Positions 1 through 11,572 of a DNA stretch of 64,000 nucleotides are shown piece by piece. The position numbers and the translations under genes were made by a program. The notes below the pieces were generated by a model, which was given only the letters and a program-made list of their open reading frames with translations, was not told the origin of the DNA and did no database searches. Position 1 is the stretch's first letter. Every line of letters begins with the position of its first letter. This DNA is from Chlamydomonas sphaeroides (taxonomy: Eukaryota > Chlorophyta > Chlorophyceae > Chlamydomonadales > Chlamydomonadaceae). Location: positions 73,762-137,761 of the forward strand of contig BDDC01000005.1 of the NCBI GenBank assembly GCA_001662425.1, given 5' to 3'.

Positions 1-219
1 CACGCAGCAGAGGGAGGCCAGGCGCGTTCACGCGCTGGCCGGGCTCGGAGCCTCGGGCTGGGGCCAGGGTGTGGGGAAGGCGTGGCCGCGGGTGCTCCAG
101 CGAAGCTGCAGCGAGGACGTGCTGCCGGGCTGCCGGGCTGCTGGGCAGTCCTCGTGCAACACCCCCACCCAATGCAGCACTCGATGCCATGTCGCCCACG
201 CCGCTGCCCGCGACCGCAG

Positions 220-520
220 GCTCGTCGACCCCGCCGCTGCGGTCCGCACCTTTGGCGGCGGCGGCGACGGTAGCGCCGGCGGCGACGCGGGCAACGGCGC
301 CGCGGCCGGCAGCTTGGGGCAGCCCGTCGAGGCCTTTTGCGACGCTGTGGTGCAGGGCTGCGGCGTGCTGCTGCTGCCGGCCACGGTGTACGACCACACG
401 CCCAGCGCGGCGGGTGGGCACTTCCGGGTGGGGCTAGGCCGGCGGGACCTGCCGCGCTGCCTCGAGGTGCTGGGCGCGTGGCTGGAGGGGCGGCGGCGCG
501 GGGCAGGCGGCGGCGCGTGA
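220..520 (+). CDS. Class I/II PLP-dependent aminotransferase, C-terminal exon (partial)
   Basis: Terminal exon of a gene that begins left of the window. The frame ending with TGA at 518-520 carries the small C-terminal domain of fold-type I aminotransferases: VEAFCDAVVQGCGVLLLPA, then YDHTP, then the family hallmark GHFRVGLGRRDLPRCLEVL, in which the Arg binds the substrate carboxylate. A likely 3' splice acceptor (ccgcag) precedes position 220. The stretch before VEAF is Gly/Ala-rich and looks like a lineage-specific insertion. The PLP lysine lies in exons outside the window, so substrate specificity cannot be judged. Seen: motif and stop codon. Inferred: exon start and membership of class I/II rather than a closer subfamily. 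Confidence 0.72.
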
Positions 521-802
521 CGCGGCTGCGCGGCGGGGCTGGCCTGGTTGGAGGTTGGTGCGGGTGCGCGGCGTGGGTGCTCGACAGTGGCGGCCACGGG
601 ATGGGCATGACATTACACGAGGGCCGACGTTATGGGCGTTTGCGCGTGCGGCTTGCAAGCATGGTCACATTCACATAGCCCCAATTCAGGCAGCCCCAAT
701 CCACACAGCGGCTCGAGGCAAATCGTCATTCATGCATAGGAGATATCGATGAATTCACGTTTACGCAGGTTACAGATGTTCCTCCTTTGACTCGTTCTAG
801 CT

Positions 803-807
803 TGTAA
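803..807 (+). terminator. Putative polyadenylation signal TGTAA
   Basis: TGTAA, the usual green-algal polyadenylation word, lies about 280 bases after the aminotransferase stop codon at 520. The stretch 521-880 otherwise shows no coding pattern that I can support. Confidence 0.4.
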
Positions 808-880
808 TATGCATCCGGCCGCATAGCCCAGCTGGCCGTGTCCGGGGCCGTGTCGGGAGGCGCGCTAGCTGAGTCACTGC

Positions 881-2098
881 TCAGCGGTGCGGGCTTCGCC
901 ATCGGGCTCCCCGCCTGCGCGGAGCATAATCACAGCAGGCCAGCATCGCGTTGGGGCGGGAGGTATCCTTCACGGCGTTCAACATTGGGCCGAACCCGCT
1001 GCTGGTGCCTGTGCCACCGCACGCACGGGCCCTGGGTCCTCGTTCCGACCGAGGTCCGCGCCGTCGCCACGATGTCGTGAAGCTGACGACACGGAAGAGC
1101 CAAGCAGCCGCCGCGCAGAGGGGCCCCGCCTGCGGTGCCAGGGACCGGCGGCGGATTTTTGTGGCATAAGAACGAATGTGGATACACCTGGCGGCGGTTG
1201 TGCAATGCAGGCAGGCGGATGGCACGCGGAGGGACTCGGCCGCGGCTCCGCCAGCAGGCGCAGGACGCAGGTCACCAGCGCACTGCCTTGGCCGGCGCAT
1301 GCAATGGCGGAGCGTCCTGTCTCCCCCCACCGGAATCTTGTGATTCACGTGCTGCCGTCCCAGAGGTCGGACCCATGAACGAGCCGAGCCTTGGGAGCTT
1401 ACGGTGGCGCGTGCCTGGACAATGACCAGGAGGCTGACAGGCACAGCCAGCACTGCTGCCTGGGAGCCGGTGGCGCAGGGCTGGGCGGCGTAGGCGAAGG
1501 CGGCGGCGGGGGCGGGCTGGGAGGCCAGGGGGGGCTGGGCGGCGGCGGCATGGGCGAAGGCGGAGGCGGCGGCGGGCTCGGGGGGTGCGGCGGCGTTGGC
1601 GGGGGCGGCCGAGGGGCCGGAGGGCGCCTGCGGGACGGGGCGGGCATCGCTTCTGCTTCATGAGCCTCATGAGAACTATGCAACCCGGCGTGGCGCGAGC
1701 GCCACTTCGCGTAGTCAATGCCACCAACGTAAGAGGGATGGGGATCGAGGACTGCCGTGGGCAGCAGTCCCCCGGCTGGCTTACTTGGGCGGGAGCGGCG
1801 GCCTCGGCGGTCTGATTGGGCTTGGCGGCCGTGGCGGCCGTGGCGGGCTGGGCGGCCCTGGCGGCCTCGGGGGCGGGCTGAATGGCCTTGGCGGTCTTGG
1901 CGGCGAGGGTAGGCGTGGGGGTCGTGGCGGCCGGGGTGGTGACGGCGGCTTGGGCGTTGACGGCGGCCTGGGAGGCGACCGCGGGGGCTTTGGCGGGAAT
2001 GGAGGCCTGGGCGGTGACGGCGGTGTCGGCGGCTGCGGGCGGGTGCGGGGTGGTGGCGTTAAGGTTCGTAAGGCCAGCAAGCGCCAGGCCAGTCGCAA
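881..2098 (-). CDS. Proline-rich secreted or cell-wall glycoprotein, incomplete model
   Basis: Two proline-rich segments are read on the minus strand. The first (2098 down to about 1785) has PPRPP/PPSPP repeats and ends at a GTAAGC donor. The second (about 1720 to 1403) begins with YVGGIDYAKW-like sequence, carries PPSPPPPPPSP repeats and ends at a GTAAGC donor. Such repeats are typical of hydroxyproline-rich volvocine wall proteins. The start is unresolved: the hydrophobic LRLAWRLLALRTL segment before the first proline block lacks an in-frame ATG, so an upstream exon is likely. Between 1400 and 880 possible downstream exons include FGPMLNAVKDTSRPN followed by LACCDYA, which weakly resembles the penultimate exon of the two genes at 11.5-21.7 kb. 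Joining phases do not close, so the 3' part is uncertain. Confidence 0.4.
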
Positions 2099-2103
2099 TG
2101 CAT

Positions 2104-3390
2104 GAAACTGGGTGGGATCAAGGTGCGGGACGTCCGCCTAGCTCCTTTCCCGGCTTCATCCCTTGGTGCAGAAGCGCGAAAACAGCACATGTCAAGCAAG
2201 GTATTGACACCTTGGGTGGCTTTGGGGGCTCCGTGGGGTTCTCGGGCGGTCCCGGTGGAGGCGGCACCAGGTCGATATGTGCACTGCAGGCTTGCAGGCA
2301 TGCTGGGGCCGAGAGGGCGAGAAGCGGGCGAGACGGGGCGAGAGGGGACGAGGGAGCAGTTGGGCCAGCCGTTCGGCAAGGTTGGCGCGACGAAGATGCG
2401 GGCATCAGGACAACAGACGGTCACAACTGCACGCCTGCTGGCCACGGGGGCGCCTGGCGAAGCGTTGCGAACACCGCCGCTGCTGCGACATCAAGTCGGG
2501 AACCCAGAGTTGGGACGCCACCAGTCAGCAGTACCTGACGCTGCAGCCAGCAGAAGGAGCAGTCGTCGCGACGACATCCAAAGCGTGCGCGTGTCTGAAG
2601 AAATTTTCGTGTCGCCAAGTCCCTAGTCCACCACGACGTGAACGCGAGCAGTGATGTAGCGCTCCGCTGACGTGTGAACTGCAAATTGCATACGCGTACA
2701 TGCAGAGCGCGTGGGCTTCCGTAAGGGATGTCGGCGTTTTAGGCAGGACGTTGTACGTGCGCAGAACGAGCCGCCGTCGCTGGGCTGAGCCGGATGAGCT
2801 GTACTAGACTGGTACTTTTCTGCCTGAGAATTGGGTGGGGGCCAGCGCTCGTAGCTGCTCTAGCGGTTGAGTCTTATTACGCTTCCTGCCGCTCCGGCCT
2901 ACATTCCGCTGTCACTTCGCTAGGCTCCGCTGCGTACTGACCTTAGGTCCGTGTTTTATTTGTGGCGGGGAGCGCGGGATATCATGGCCACGGCCCGGTG
3001 CGGCTGGTGGGCACCCAGTGGGCCCAGAAAGGCCTGGGTCCTGAATCCCTCTGTAAGGGAACTGTGACGCCTAGGATTCGACCCTTACAGGATCGCTGCA
3101 GAAGTTCCATTGGAGTGGTGATATCCTGGCAAACGTCCATCTCTGTTTAGCAACCGGCAACCTTGGGGCGGAAGCGGGGCGCGGGGACACGGGGGCACAC
3201 GCGGACGGAGGGGGGGAACACATGGCATTCGCCCAACCCTACCGCCTACCCGTCAAGTTGTTGAGCAGTGCATACCCGTTCCACTGTGTATAACTCGAAA
3301 TCGCCTGGTAACTTGACAAGGGTTGACACAAACTTGGAGCCTCGCCCCACGGGCGTTCGCCACTGCAGCAGCGACTCCTTTGCTGCTGGG
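2104..3390. other. Intergenic region between divergent genes
   Basis: No supported gene. It separates the minus-strand Pro-rich gene from the plus-strand membrane protein starting at 3391, so it presumably holds both promoters. Open frames here have no recognisable motif and no consistent splice pattern. Confidence 0.5.
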
Positions 3391-6300
3391 ATGGCGAAGC
3401 ACGTAGCAGCCGCTCTGATGTGGAGCTTGGTGGTCGCGACTGCTGCACCGGGTCGGGCATTTGCGAGGCAGCAGGAGCTGGCGTCTTTCGCATCCAGCGT
3501 TGATCAGAAGGAATTCGAAGTCGCTTCGGGAAACACAGTGCTGCGTAGACAGCGGTCGTTGGCAGATTCGACAACATGCAGAACGCCTGGAGCCGAAGTG
3601 ATGGCGCAGAACGTCACCAGCGACCCCGGCTTCCGTGCGACACTTCCGGCACTTACTCCGCTGGGCGGCTTCGTCGTCACAGCGGCGCCGGTGCTCACGT
3701 GGTATTTCTCCCGCTGGGATGCCACCATGCGTCCGCTACTTGGTGAGCCACTCCGCCTGGCGTGAAGCGCAGAGACTGGGACGCAAAGATGATGCCGGCT
3801 TGGCACGAATGTTGCTGTCCCCACGCGGCCCGGCGCTCAACGGCACGCCAACTGCACCGCCGCGCCCCCGGCAGGCACGGTGCTCTGCACGCTGGACCCC
3901 CTGCCCGAGGCCGCGGCTGACCGCCTGCTCGCTGGCATCCGGCACCTGCTGCTGCCTGCGGTCGAGGGCTTCTTCAAGACCGACACCGGCAAGGGCATGG
4001 CCGCGGCATACGCAGCCATGACCAAGTCGGACCCCAGGTGCATTGCTCCCCGACCCTTCCGCCGCGCCCCCTCGCAACCTAGCACTTCCCAGCACGCCCC
4101 GAGACATCCACGCGCTTATCTCCTGCTTACACGCGGCCCCCGCCGCCCTTCCCCCGCAGCGACCTGGGCGCCTTGCTCACCAAGGACAACCTGGCCCTGG
4201 CGGTCGAAGTGTTGCAGCAGGCGGCGAGGGATGATGACAGCGGCGCCTTCGGCGAGGACTACGCCGCCCTTGGGGCCGACTACAGCGGCCGCCGCCGCCG
4301 CAGCACGCTAGCGGCCGCTGCTGACGCGCTGCGCGCCGCCGCCGTCGCCGGGGCCAACGCCGGCTCGGCAGCGCCTGGAGACACGCCGACAGCGCGCGCT
4401 CGCATGCTGCTCTCCGCGATTGGGCGGCTGGCGTCGACCCTGGTTTGCGCTCGCGACGGGCCGCAGGTCCAGGCCGCGCATGGGCTGGGCGGCGGCGGCC
4501 GGCGGCGCCTGGCCGGCAAGGCTAGTGCCGACTACAGCTATGGTTACTCTCTGTCGGATGACTACGATTATGCGCTCTTCAAGCAGCTGGCCGAGATGCT
4601 GGACAAGGAGGAGGAGGATTATAGTTCCGAATTCGAGTCGCTAGACGGGTCGCTGGACTTTGGCGATTCGTCGGCCGACTCGGCCACCTCGTCGCGTATG
4701 GCTGAGCACATGGCGGGCATGGGCGGCGCCGGCGCCATGGCGGGCGGTATGGGCGGCGGCGCCCAGGGCAGTGCCAAGGGCGCGGACATGGCCAAGGCGA
4801 TGAGTGAGCGGGGCCAGAATGATGGCTGGGACGGGCGTGGCCGGGGGTCGCCTGGGCTTGGGCGGTGTGCGGCGAAGTTGAGGACGGACAGGTGGCCGGC
4901 GGAAACTTGCCATCCGTGGTCGTGGCGCGGCGCGCCGCAGCGCTCGGTCTCGGTCCGTGCTGTTGGCCCTCTCGCTTATTGCTGGCCGCGCTCCCCCTGT
5001 CCTCCCTCCCTGCCCCTGCCCCTGCCCCTGCCCGTCACCAGTGGACATGCTAGGAGGTCCCGACGCCAGCAACCGAGCCCTGGCCAACGACATGATCACG
5101 TTTGTGCAGGTGTGTTCAGAAATAAGTAAAAGTATAATAGTAGTACAAAACCAACATCAGGGAGAATGGCGCGTGTGTGCTGGCAGGCCGTGTGGGTGCT
5201 GGGAGGCGCAACGCACGTCGCTTGCGCCCAAGCACGCACGAGCGCATGGCTGTGCGCATCTCTCCTGTGCTGCCCCCCGCCCCCGGCCCCCGCCCGCGGT
5301 GCACGCTCGCGCTGCTCCCCGTGCTGAGCCTCATCCCCGCACTGCCCCCCGCCCCTCCGTATCCGCCGCCCAACCATGGCGCGGCAGGACATGTTGCACG
5401 CGGCGCTGGCGGACGGGGCGGTGCCCGCGGTGCCGACCTCGGGCGCGGGCGCGGGCGGGCCGGGCGAGGCCGCGTTCGTGCCCGACCTGATGATGATGAC
5501 GGAGCAGGAGAAGACCGCGTTCAGGATCATGATTAGCAGGTACGGAGCAGGAGAAGACCGCGTTCAGGATCATGATTAGCAGGTGCCTTCGATGCGTATG
5601 TCTGCAGCTTGCGGTGCCGAGGACGGCTGCCATTCGGGCGGGCCGCCCAGCAGGGCCCAGCTGGCGCCTGCTGCTGTCGTTGCGCACCGCGTGTGTCCCT
5701 GTTTGCTGTCCGAAACCATGTCTGCTGTCCTGCGCATTGCTTTCACTCGTGTTTGCTGTCCCCACCCGACGCCCAAACCAACCTCAGCCTGGAGGCTCTC
5801 CGGAAGCCACTTGACGACCTCATCGCGGCATGGGACCAATACCCGGGTGAGGCAGGCGGCGCGGGCGTAGCGGCATAGCGTCAAACCCAGCACACAGCCC
5901 CTGTGACAGGCCAGGTCCATGAGGGTAGCGATACACACGAAGCAACACACCTTTCCGTCAGCAGATCCCGTCGCTGACATCACTCCCTCTCCACGACCCC
6001 CGCCCGCCCCTTTGCTTTTGTCCATGCCGTAGCTGTGCCCGCCTCCGGCCTCGCGCCGCTGCCGACCACCCTGGCGCCGCCGCTGGGCCTGCCTGGCCCC
6101 ATCCCCGCCTCGGCACTGCCGCCCGCGCCGGCGGCCGTGCTCCGTGCGGCAGCCGCCTGCTCCGCCTCGGCCGCGGACGCCTCTGGCGGCCTGGGGCCGC
6201 TGCTGACCGAGTCTTTGGCGACCGACCCCCTCATCCGCACCTTCCTGGCAACGTGAGCGGCCCGAGGGAGACGCGTCGCCCAACGCCAAGCCCGTCTGCT

Positions 6301-9300
6301 GCGGCGGCTTTGCCTTGCCTCGCCTCGCTAGCACACGGCGCAGTGTACCCGGACTGAGAGCCTATCTGCAAAATAAACATGAACAGCATCGTGCATGGTC
6401 ACGAGCACAGGTGACAATGCTCGCTTGCACATCTGACGCTCGGTGTGCGCCTCCCCCTGCAGGCTGCCCAGCACCGGCGAGGCGATGCGCCAGCTGCCGC
6501 TGCTGGCGGCCTGGTATGCGCAGCGCTGGGACGAGGCGGTCATGCCCGTGATGGGTGAGCAGCGCTGGCCGTGCCGCGTGTACCATGGGCATATGCGAAG
6601 CGTGGAAGTTATCACAACAACTGTCGTGCCCCGGCGTTGTCGCCCTGCACCCGCACCGCCCGCTGTCGCCCCGCGCCCAAGCGCACCCCGCCGCAACACC
6701 AGGCTACAGCGCACCGCACCCTCTCAACCCTGCCCTCGCCGCTGCCGCTGCTGTTGCCGGCTCCACCCTGCGGGAGTCGCTCGCCTTCGGCTGCGTTCGT
6801 GCAGTTGCGCTACCTGGTCTGCTACTCACTCGGCAACACATCCTCCTGCCACTATTTTTTCCGCCACCCTCCGCCTTCTGCCCTCCGCCCTCCGCCCTCC
6901 GCAGCCGCCGCGCTGTGCTCCCCCGCCGGCACGCCCATCAGCGACGAGCAGGCGGACCGCTTCATCGCCTTCATGGCCTACCTGGGGCTGCCGCTGCTGC
7001 GCCGGTGCCTCACCACCAACACCGGCGTCATCACTGCCGAGGGCCTCAAGAAGGACACCGGCTTCGACATTAGGTGCGGCGCGGGGTGCACGGCATGCGT
7101 CGCATGGGCCCGTAGCCATGCGTACGTCATCGGCACTTAGTGCGGCGCAGCAGGCGCGTTGCCTGAGTTGGCAACGGAGAGGGACATCGTCACGGCCCAG
7201 GAGCGTCCCTGCCGCATCCCAGCAGCACACGTACCCTACATGCACGGCCTGCCTCCCCCTGGCCCCGCCCCGCAGCCAGCTGGAGTCGCTGCTGTCCCGG
7301 GAGGCGCTGCGTGCCGAGGTGGCGGCCGCGCAGCAGGAGGACTCCGGCCTGGTCCCGGGCAGCGCGCTGGCGACGGCCATGGCGCTGCCGGACGCCACCA
7401 CCCGGCGTGAGTGGAGGGCGCGCAGCGGTCACCACCAGGGTGTGGCCAGGGGGTGGCCAGGGGGTGGCCGAGCGGGCCGCAGCGGAGCCGGCACGCGTGC
7501 TGCAGTGACGACACATCCGCAGCGCAGCCGGAAGTCGTGCATGCTTATGTGACGGCACATGCGTCAGCAGCAACCGGCTACGCCAGGTACCCATGGCCCT
7601 GCGTGGAAGGGACTGGGCGGGCGGCCAGCGCCCGCACCTGCCCATGCCGACGGCGCAGCCCGTCTCCGGGCGTGACTGCTTTTACAGTCGTCTCGGCAGT
7701 TTCATAGTTCTGGACATTTCGTTCTCTCCCCGCCCTCGACCCCAACCCACAGTGGCCATGGACTCCCGTTACACCACGGCCGACACGGTCCTGGACGGGC
7801 TGCTCATCGTGCAGGTACGGCACACCGTATGACCGCCACCTACGGCCATGATGCCGTATGATTGCCCGTACCATGCCGTACATGTGTACGACGCGCGGCC
7901 TCCTGGGCCTTGCTGAGCACCGCCTCCCTCGTCTGTTCAGGCGCCCACTCGGCGCTGACCCGAGGCGAGCGCGGCGCCTGTTGTGGCGTGTGCGTGTGCC
8001 GCACCACGGCCCCCCGCTCAGCTCCGCCCGCTGCCGCCTCCGTTCCTCCGCAGTCCCTGGCGGAGGTCCCGCTGCTGGGCCCCTCCGCCGCAGCCGCCGT
8101 GGGCACCGCCACGACCCCGGCCGGCGGCCGACGGCACCTGCAGCAGCAGCAGGCGGGCGCCGCCGCGGTGCCCGCCTCCGACCCCTACGTGCGCCAGGTG
8201 CGGCCAGGCCCCGAGCCTCATGTGCGGTTAGGCCACGAGTGCCGAGTGGGGCCAGGCCCCGAGCCCCATGTGTGAGGCCAGGCCCCGAGGGCTATGTGGA
8301 CTGCTGGCCGTCAACGGGCCGTTGATCCCTGCCCCGTCTGGGGCCGGGACCTGGGCGCTGCAAGCAACCATACTTAGCGCCCGGCCGGCCGGGGGCACAC
8401 AACCGGAACGCACCGCGCCGAGGAAGGGGCCCAGGCGTGGGGCTGAGGGCATGCCCGGGACGGGCTCGCGGGCCGCTAGGCGGCTGTGATGCGCACTGAT
8501 AAGCCTCCGACCCAGCTTGCGCCGGACGGGTTCGAGTGCAGGGCAGTTTGTTGCCCCTTGTGGCCCATGGTACAGGCGTGCTTACGGTACGCTTGTTTCA
8601 CCGCAACCGTGTCCTCTTGCCCCCGATCCCGACGTGCGCAGATGTTTGCGCTGAGCGCCGACCAGCAGCAGTCCTTCCGCCGCCTGTCCGCCAGGTGGGC
8701 TGGGCGGAGGGGTCAGTCACGGAAGGGCGGGCTCACTGAAGTGCGAGGCGAGCGAGCGGCCGGCGCGGCTGGGTTTGTGGCCATGCCGCTGGCTCGACCG
8801 CTACCTGCCCTGCCCTCCCTGCCAGCCCCATTGATTGGCGGGCTTGCACCGTGTTGAGCGCGCGCTGGTGGCCCGGCACGCGTGCGCGGCACGGCGTGCT
8901 TGCCCGTGGTCCATCTCCACACCTAATTTCGTCCCTCCGCCCCTCCCTTCCCGCAGCATGGGCATGGTGCAGACCACGGCCGGGCGCCTGATGGGGCTCC
9001 TGCAGGAGGCGCCAGGTGCGGTGCCGGTGGCCCACGGCTCATGGAGCGTTGCCTGATCCCTTGGGGTAGCTGCAACTCGTGCACAGCTTTGGTCAACCAG
9101 TGCCGGCCAGTTGGGACGGGCTCGTGGGGCTGGCGTTCACTCTGGCAACGCCGAGCCACCGCTAGGCAACCGCAAGGCAACCGCTACAAAGCAACCGTTT
9201 CATAACAACCGTTAGAGTGGAACCGCGCGAACTGCAACGTTTGATTTACCGGTTCGATCCGTTTACAAAACGTATCACCCAAACGTTGCCAGAGTGGTTT

Positions 9301-10027
9301 GCGCGGCTGCCGAGCCGGCCTCCGCTCGTGCCCAACCACCCCCAGCTGGCGCCGCGCCCCAGCCCGCGGCGGCAGCTCACGCCCACGGCACGGGCCCCTT
9401 CGGCTGCTGCTGCAGCCCCTGCTGAGGCCCGCACGAGCTGCCACTCACTCATTGTGCCCCCGCCGTGCGCCCTCCGCCCCACCAGGCCCCACGCTGCCTG
9501 GAGCAGCGCCGCGCGCCAGCCTGCTGCCGTCCACCCCGTCGGGCTCCTCCTCGTCATCATCGTCCTCATCCTCGTCCTCGTCCTCATCGTCCACCGCCAC
9601 CCCCGCGGCCGGCGGCTCCACATCCCCCGCCTCCACCTCCACGTCGTCCTCCTCCTCCGCCGCCTCCGCCACCTCCGCCTCCGGCGATGCCTTCCCCAGT
9701 TCCACCGTTCCCGCGAGCACCCCAAGCTCCGGCCTCAGCGGCGGCGCCGTCGCCGCGGCCGTCTTCCTCATCGTCGCCACCCTGGCCGTGGCCGCGTTCG
9801 TCATCCTGCGCCGCCGCAACGCAGCCGCCGCTGGCGTTGGTGGCAAGATCGGCGGCGGCGGTGGCCCTCTTGGCCTGACGCCGCCGCGGCACAAGAGCAA
9901 GGCGCGCTACGCCGGCGTGGCGGCGGACGATGCGGAGACCATGACGCTCGTCTCGCTCAGCTCGGCGGAGGGCGGCGGCGGCGCGGAGCGGTACGGCGGA
10001 TACGCGCCGCCAAGCAACCTGATGTGA
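3391..10027 (+). CDS. Type I membrane protein with two tandem copies of an unrecognised ~270-420-residue module
   Basis: Fifteen exons: 3391-3742, 3875-4037, 4160-4803, 5042-5109, 5388-5539, 5788-5846, 6033-6252, 6463-6554, 6905-7073, 7276-7406, 7753-7814, 8054-8197, 8642-8694, 8957-9015, 9486-10027. Phases agree throughout and give 969 residues. A signal peptide (MAKHVAAALMWSLVVATAA) opens it. Module 1 (about 63-479) and module 2 (about 522-789) align over their length: WYFSRWDATMRPLLG with WYAQRWDEAVMPVMG, LLLPAVEGFFKTDTG with LGLPLLRRCLTTNTG, LLTKDNLALAVEVLQQA with LLSREALRAEVAAAQQ. Intron phases are conserved at equivalent points. Module 1 carries a long Gly/Asp/Tyr-rich insert in exon 3. 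The C-terminus has a poly-Ser/Thr stalk, one membrane helix (AVAAAVFLIVATLAVAAFVI), RRR and a short cytoplasmic tail. I do not recognise the family. Cell-surface location is inferred from signal, stalk and anchor. Confidence 0.85.
5499..5584 (+). repeat. Perfect 43-bp tandem duplication spanning an exon end and its splice donor
   Basis: Two identical 43-base copies (5499-5541 and 5542-5584) include the last bases of exon 5 of the membrane-protein gene and the donor AGCAG|GT. The first donor (exon end 5539) keeps the frame into the next exon at 5788. The second (exon end 5582) would retain an in-frame stop, so it is expected to be silent or to give a truncated product. Confidence 0.9.
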
Positions 10028-10063
10028 TGCGACGAAGCCGGCCGGACCAGTGGTATTGAGAAT

Positions 10064-10068
10064 TGTAA
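10064..10068 (+). terminator. Polyadenylation signal TGTAA
   Basis: TGTAA lies 37 bases after the stop codon of the membrane-protein gene (TGA at 10025-10027). Position and sequence fit the usual green-algal signal. Confidence 0.6.
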
Positions 10069-11572
10069 GATTACATGATTGCGGTTGTGTCGATCAATGT
10101 GTCGATGCATCTTGACCCTACACTGCCTTGCAGCGATCCCTGGGGGCCGACTAAGCCCAATATGCGCCTGCCGTAGTCTATTTCGCTAGTAGCTAGCGTC
10201 GTCGGCTTTGTTGCCAACTATTCAACAAACCGGCACCGCGCATGCGTGCGTGTGCGCGCGCGTGGCATCGACGCGTCTTGTCGGTGTACGGATCTGGATT
10301 TCAGTTGCTGTTTGGTGCTGGTGGCTGGGGGGCGGGTGCGTGGGGCGATTGCTGCCCGCACAATATGCGCGCGCCCCGGCGGCGGCTTGCAATCCTGCCC
10401 TGCCTGACTGGCTGGGTCCTGCTTTGGTTGGTGGTCGACCCTCGCTGCGTGCTCAGCTCACAGGCTGGGGCGCTGCGCGCTCTTTATTGTAACATGATGT
10501 ATCGCCTTAAGGACGGCCAGATTCCGCCACACACTGCGTGCGTGCGCTGGCTGCCGTGTCGCGCGCTGCGCCCGCTGGGATGCATGCCAGTGAGGAGCTG
10601 CAGCAGCTGCACGGCAGCGACGCGAGGGCACACGGACACATGTACGGATGTACGACAGGTGCCCGCTGCGCTTTGACGCCTGGCATATGCTGTCGTACAA
10701 GGTAGGCAAACGGCCGCAGAGGGCCTGGGGACCGGTCGGCAGCGGCAGCCAGCAGGCGTCACGTGCGTGCTGCTGCACGAGGCACGGCAGGAGGTCGGTG
10801 TTACGCCGCCAACGCGCCAATTTGGTGGACTCCATCCAGCCAGCCACGCTACGTATGTACGTCTTCATTCGGTAGCCGCCAGGCACCTCGCACCGCCGGC
10901 CCTGCTCCTGCGCGCACCTCTGCAGGCGTAGGGCCAGCTAGGCCGCTGCGGGGCAAGCTAGGTAGGGCCATACATGTATCGGCGACTGCAGCAGGCTAGG
11001 CTGCGTCGCCCCGCCCGTTCTGGCCGGACGTGCGTATATATGCGTGCCGTCAGCCAGACAGCAGCAGCAGCAGCAACGTCATGGGATTTGATGGTGGCAC
11101 GCACGCTTGACGATGCCCACCCACCCACCAGCCAGCTTCAATCTTCCAGCCGCCTTTCGCCACCACTTTTGCCTGATCCCGCCGACACAACGGCATCGAT
11201 GCATGACGACGCGGCAGCCGCGCATTAACCCGGTGCGGGCATCACTAGCACTCCGTCCCGGTCTTGCAAATCGGCGCCAGCCGACATACCTACACCTAAT
11301 TCAGCCACGCACACAGCTGCGTCATAACCGCATGAATGGCATAATAATAGCTTGCACGATGCGCTACATGTCCGGCAAGACGCGCCGCACTTGGGCACCC
11401 CCATGCTCTCCCAACCGAGTGTACGTAGGATAGACAGAAGTTCCACTCAGCAACAGCCACTAGCTAGCTCACGCCTGGGCAGATGACCGCGCGCGGCCGG
11501 CTCCACACCACATACAGAAGAGAAAGAATGGGCCCGACCCTGCCTGGGGGCTCCGTGTGGCATGGAAAGATG
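10069..11572. other. Intergenic region without a supported gene
   Basis: Between the convergent 3' ends of the membrane-protein gene and the first hinge-protein gene. It is rich in GCTAGC, ATGCAT and TACGTA-type palindromic words. No coding motif or splice-consistent frame seen. Confidence 0.5.
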
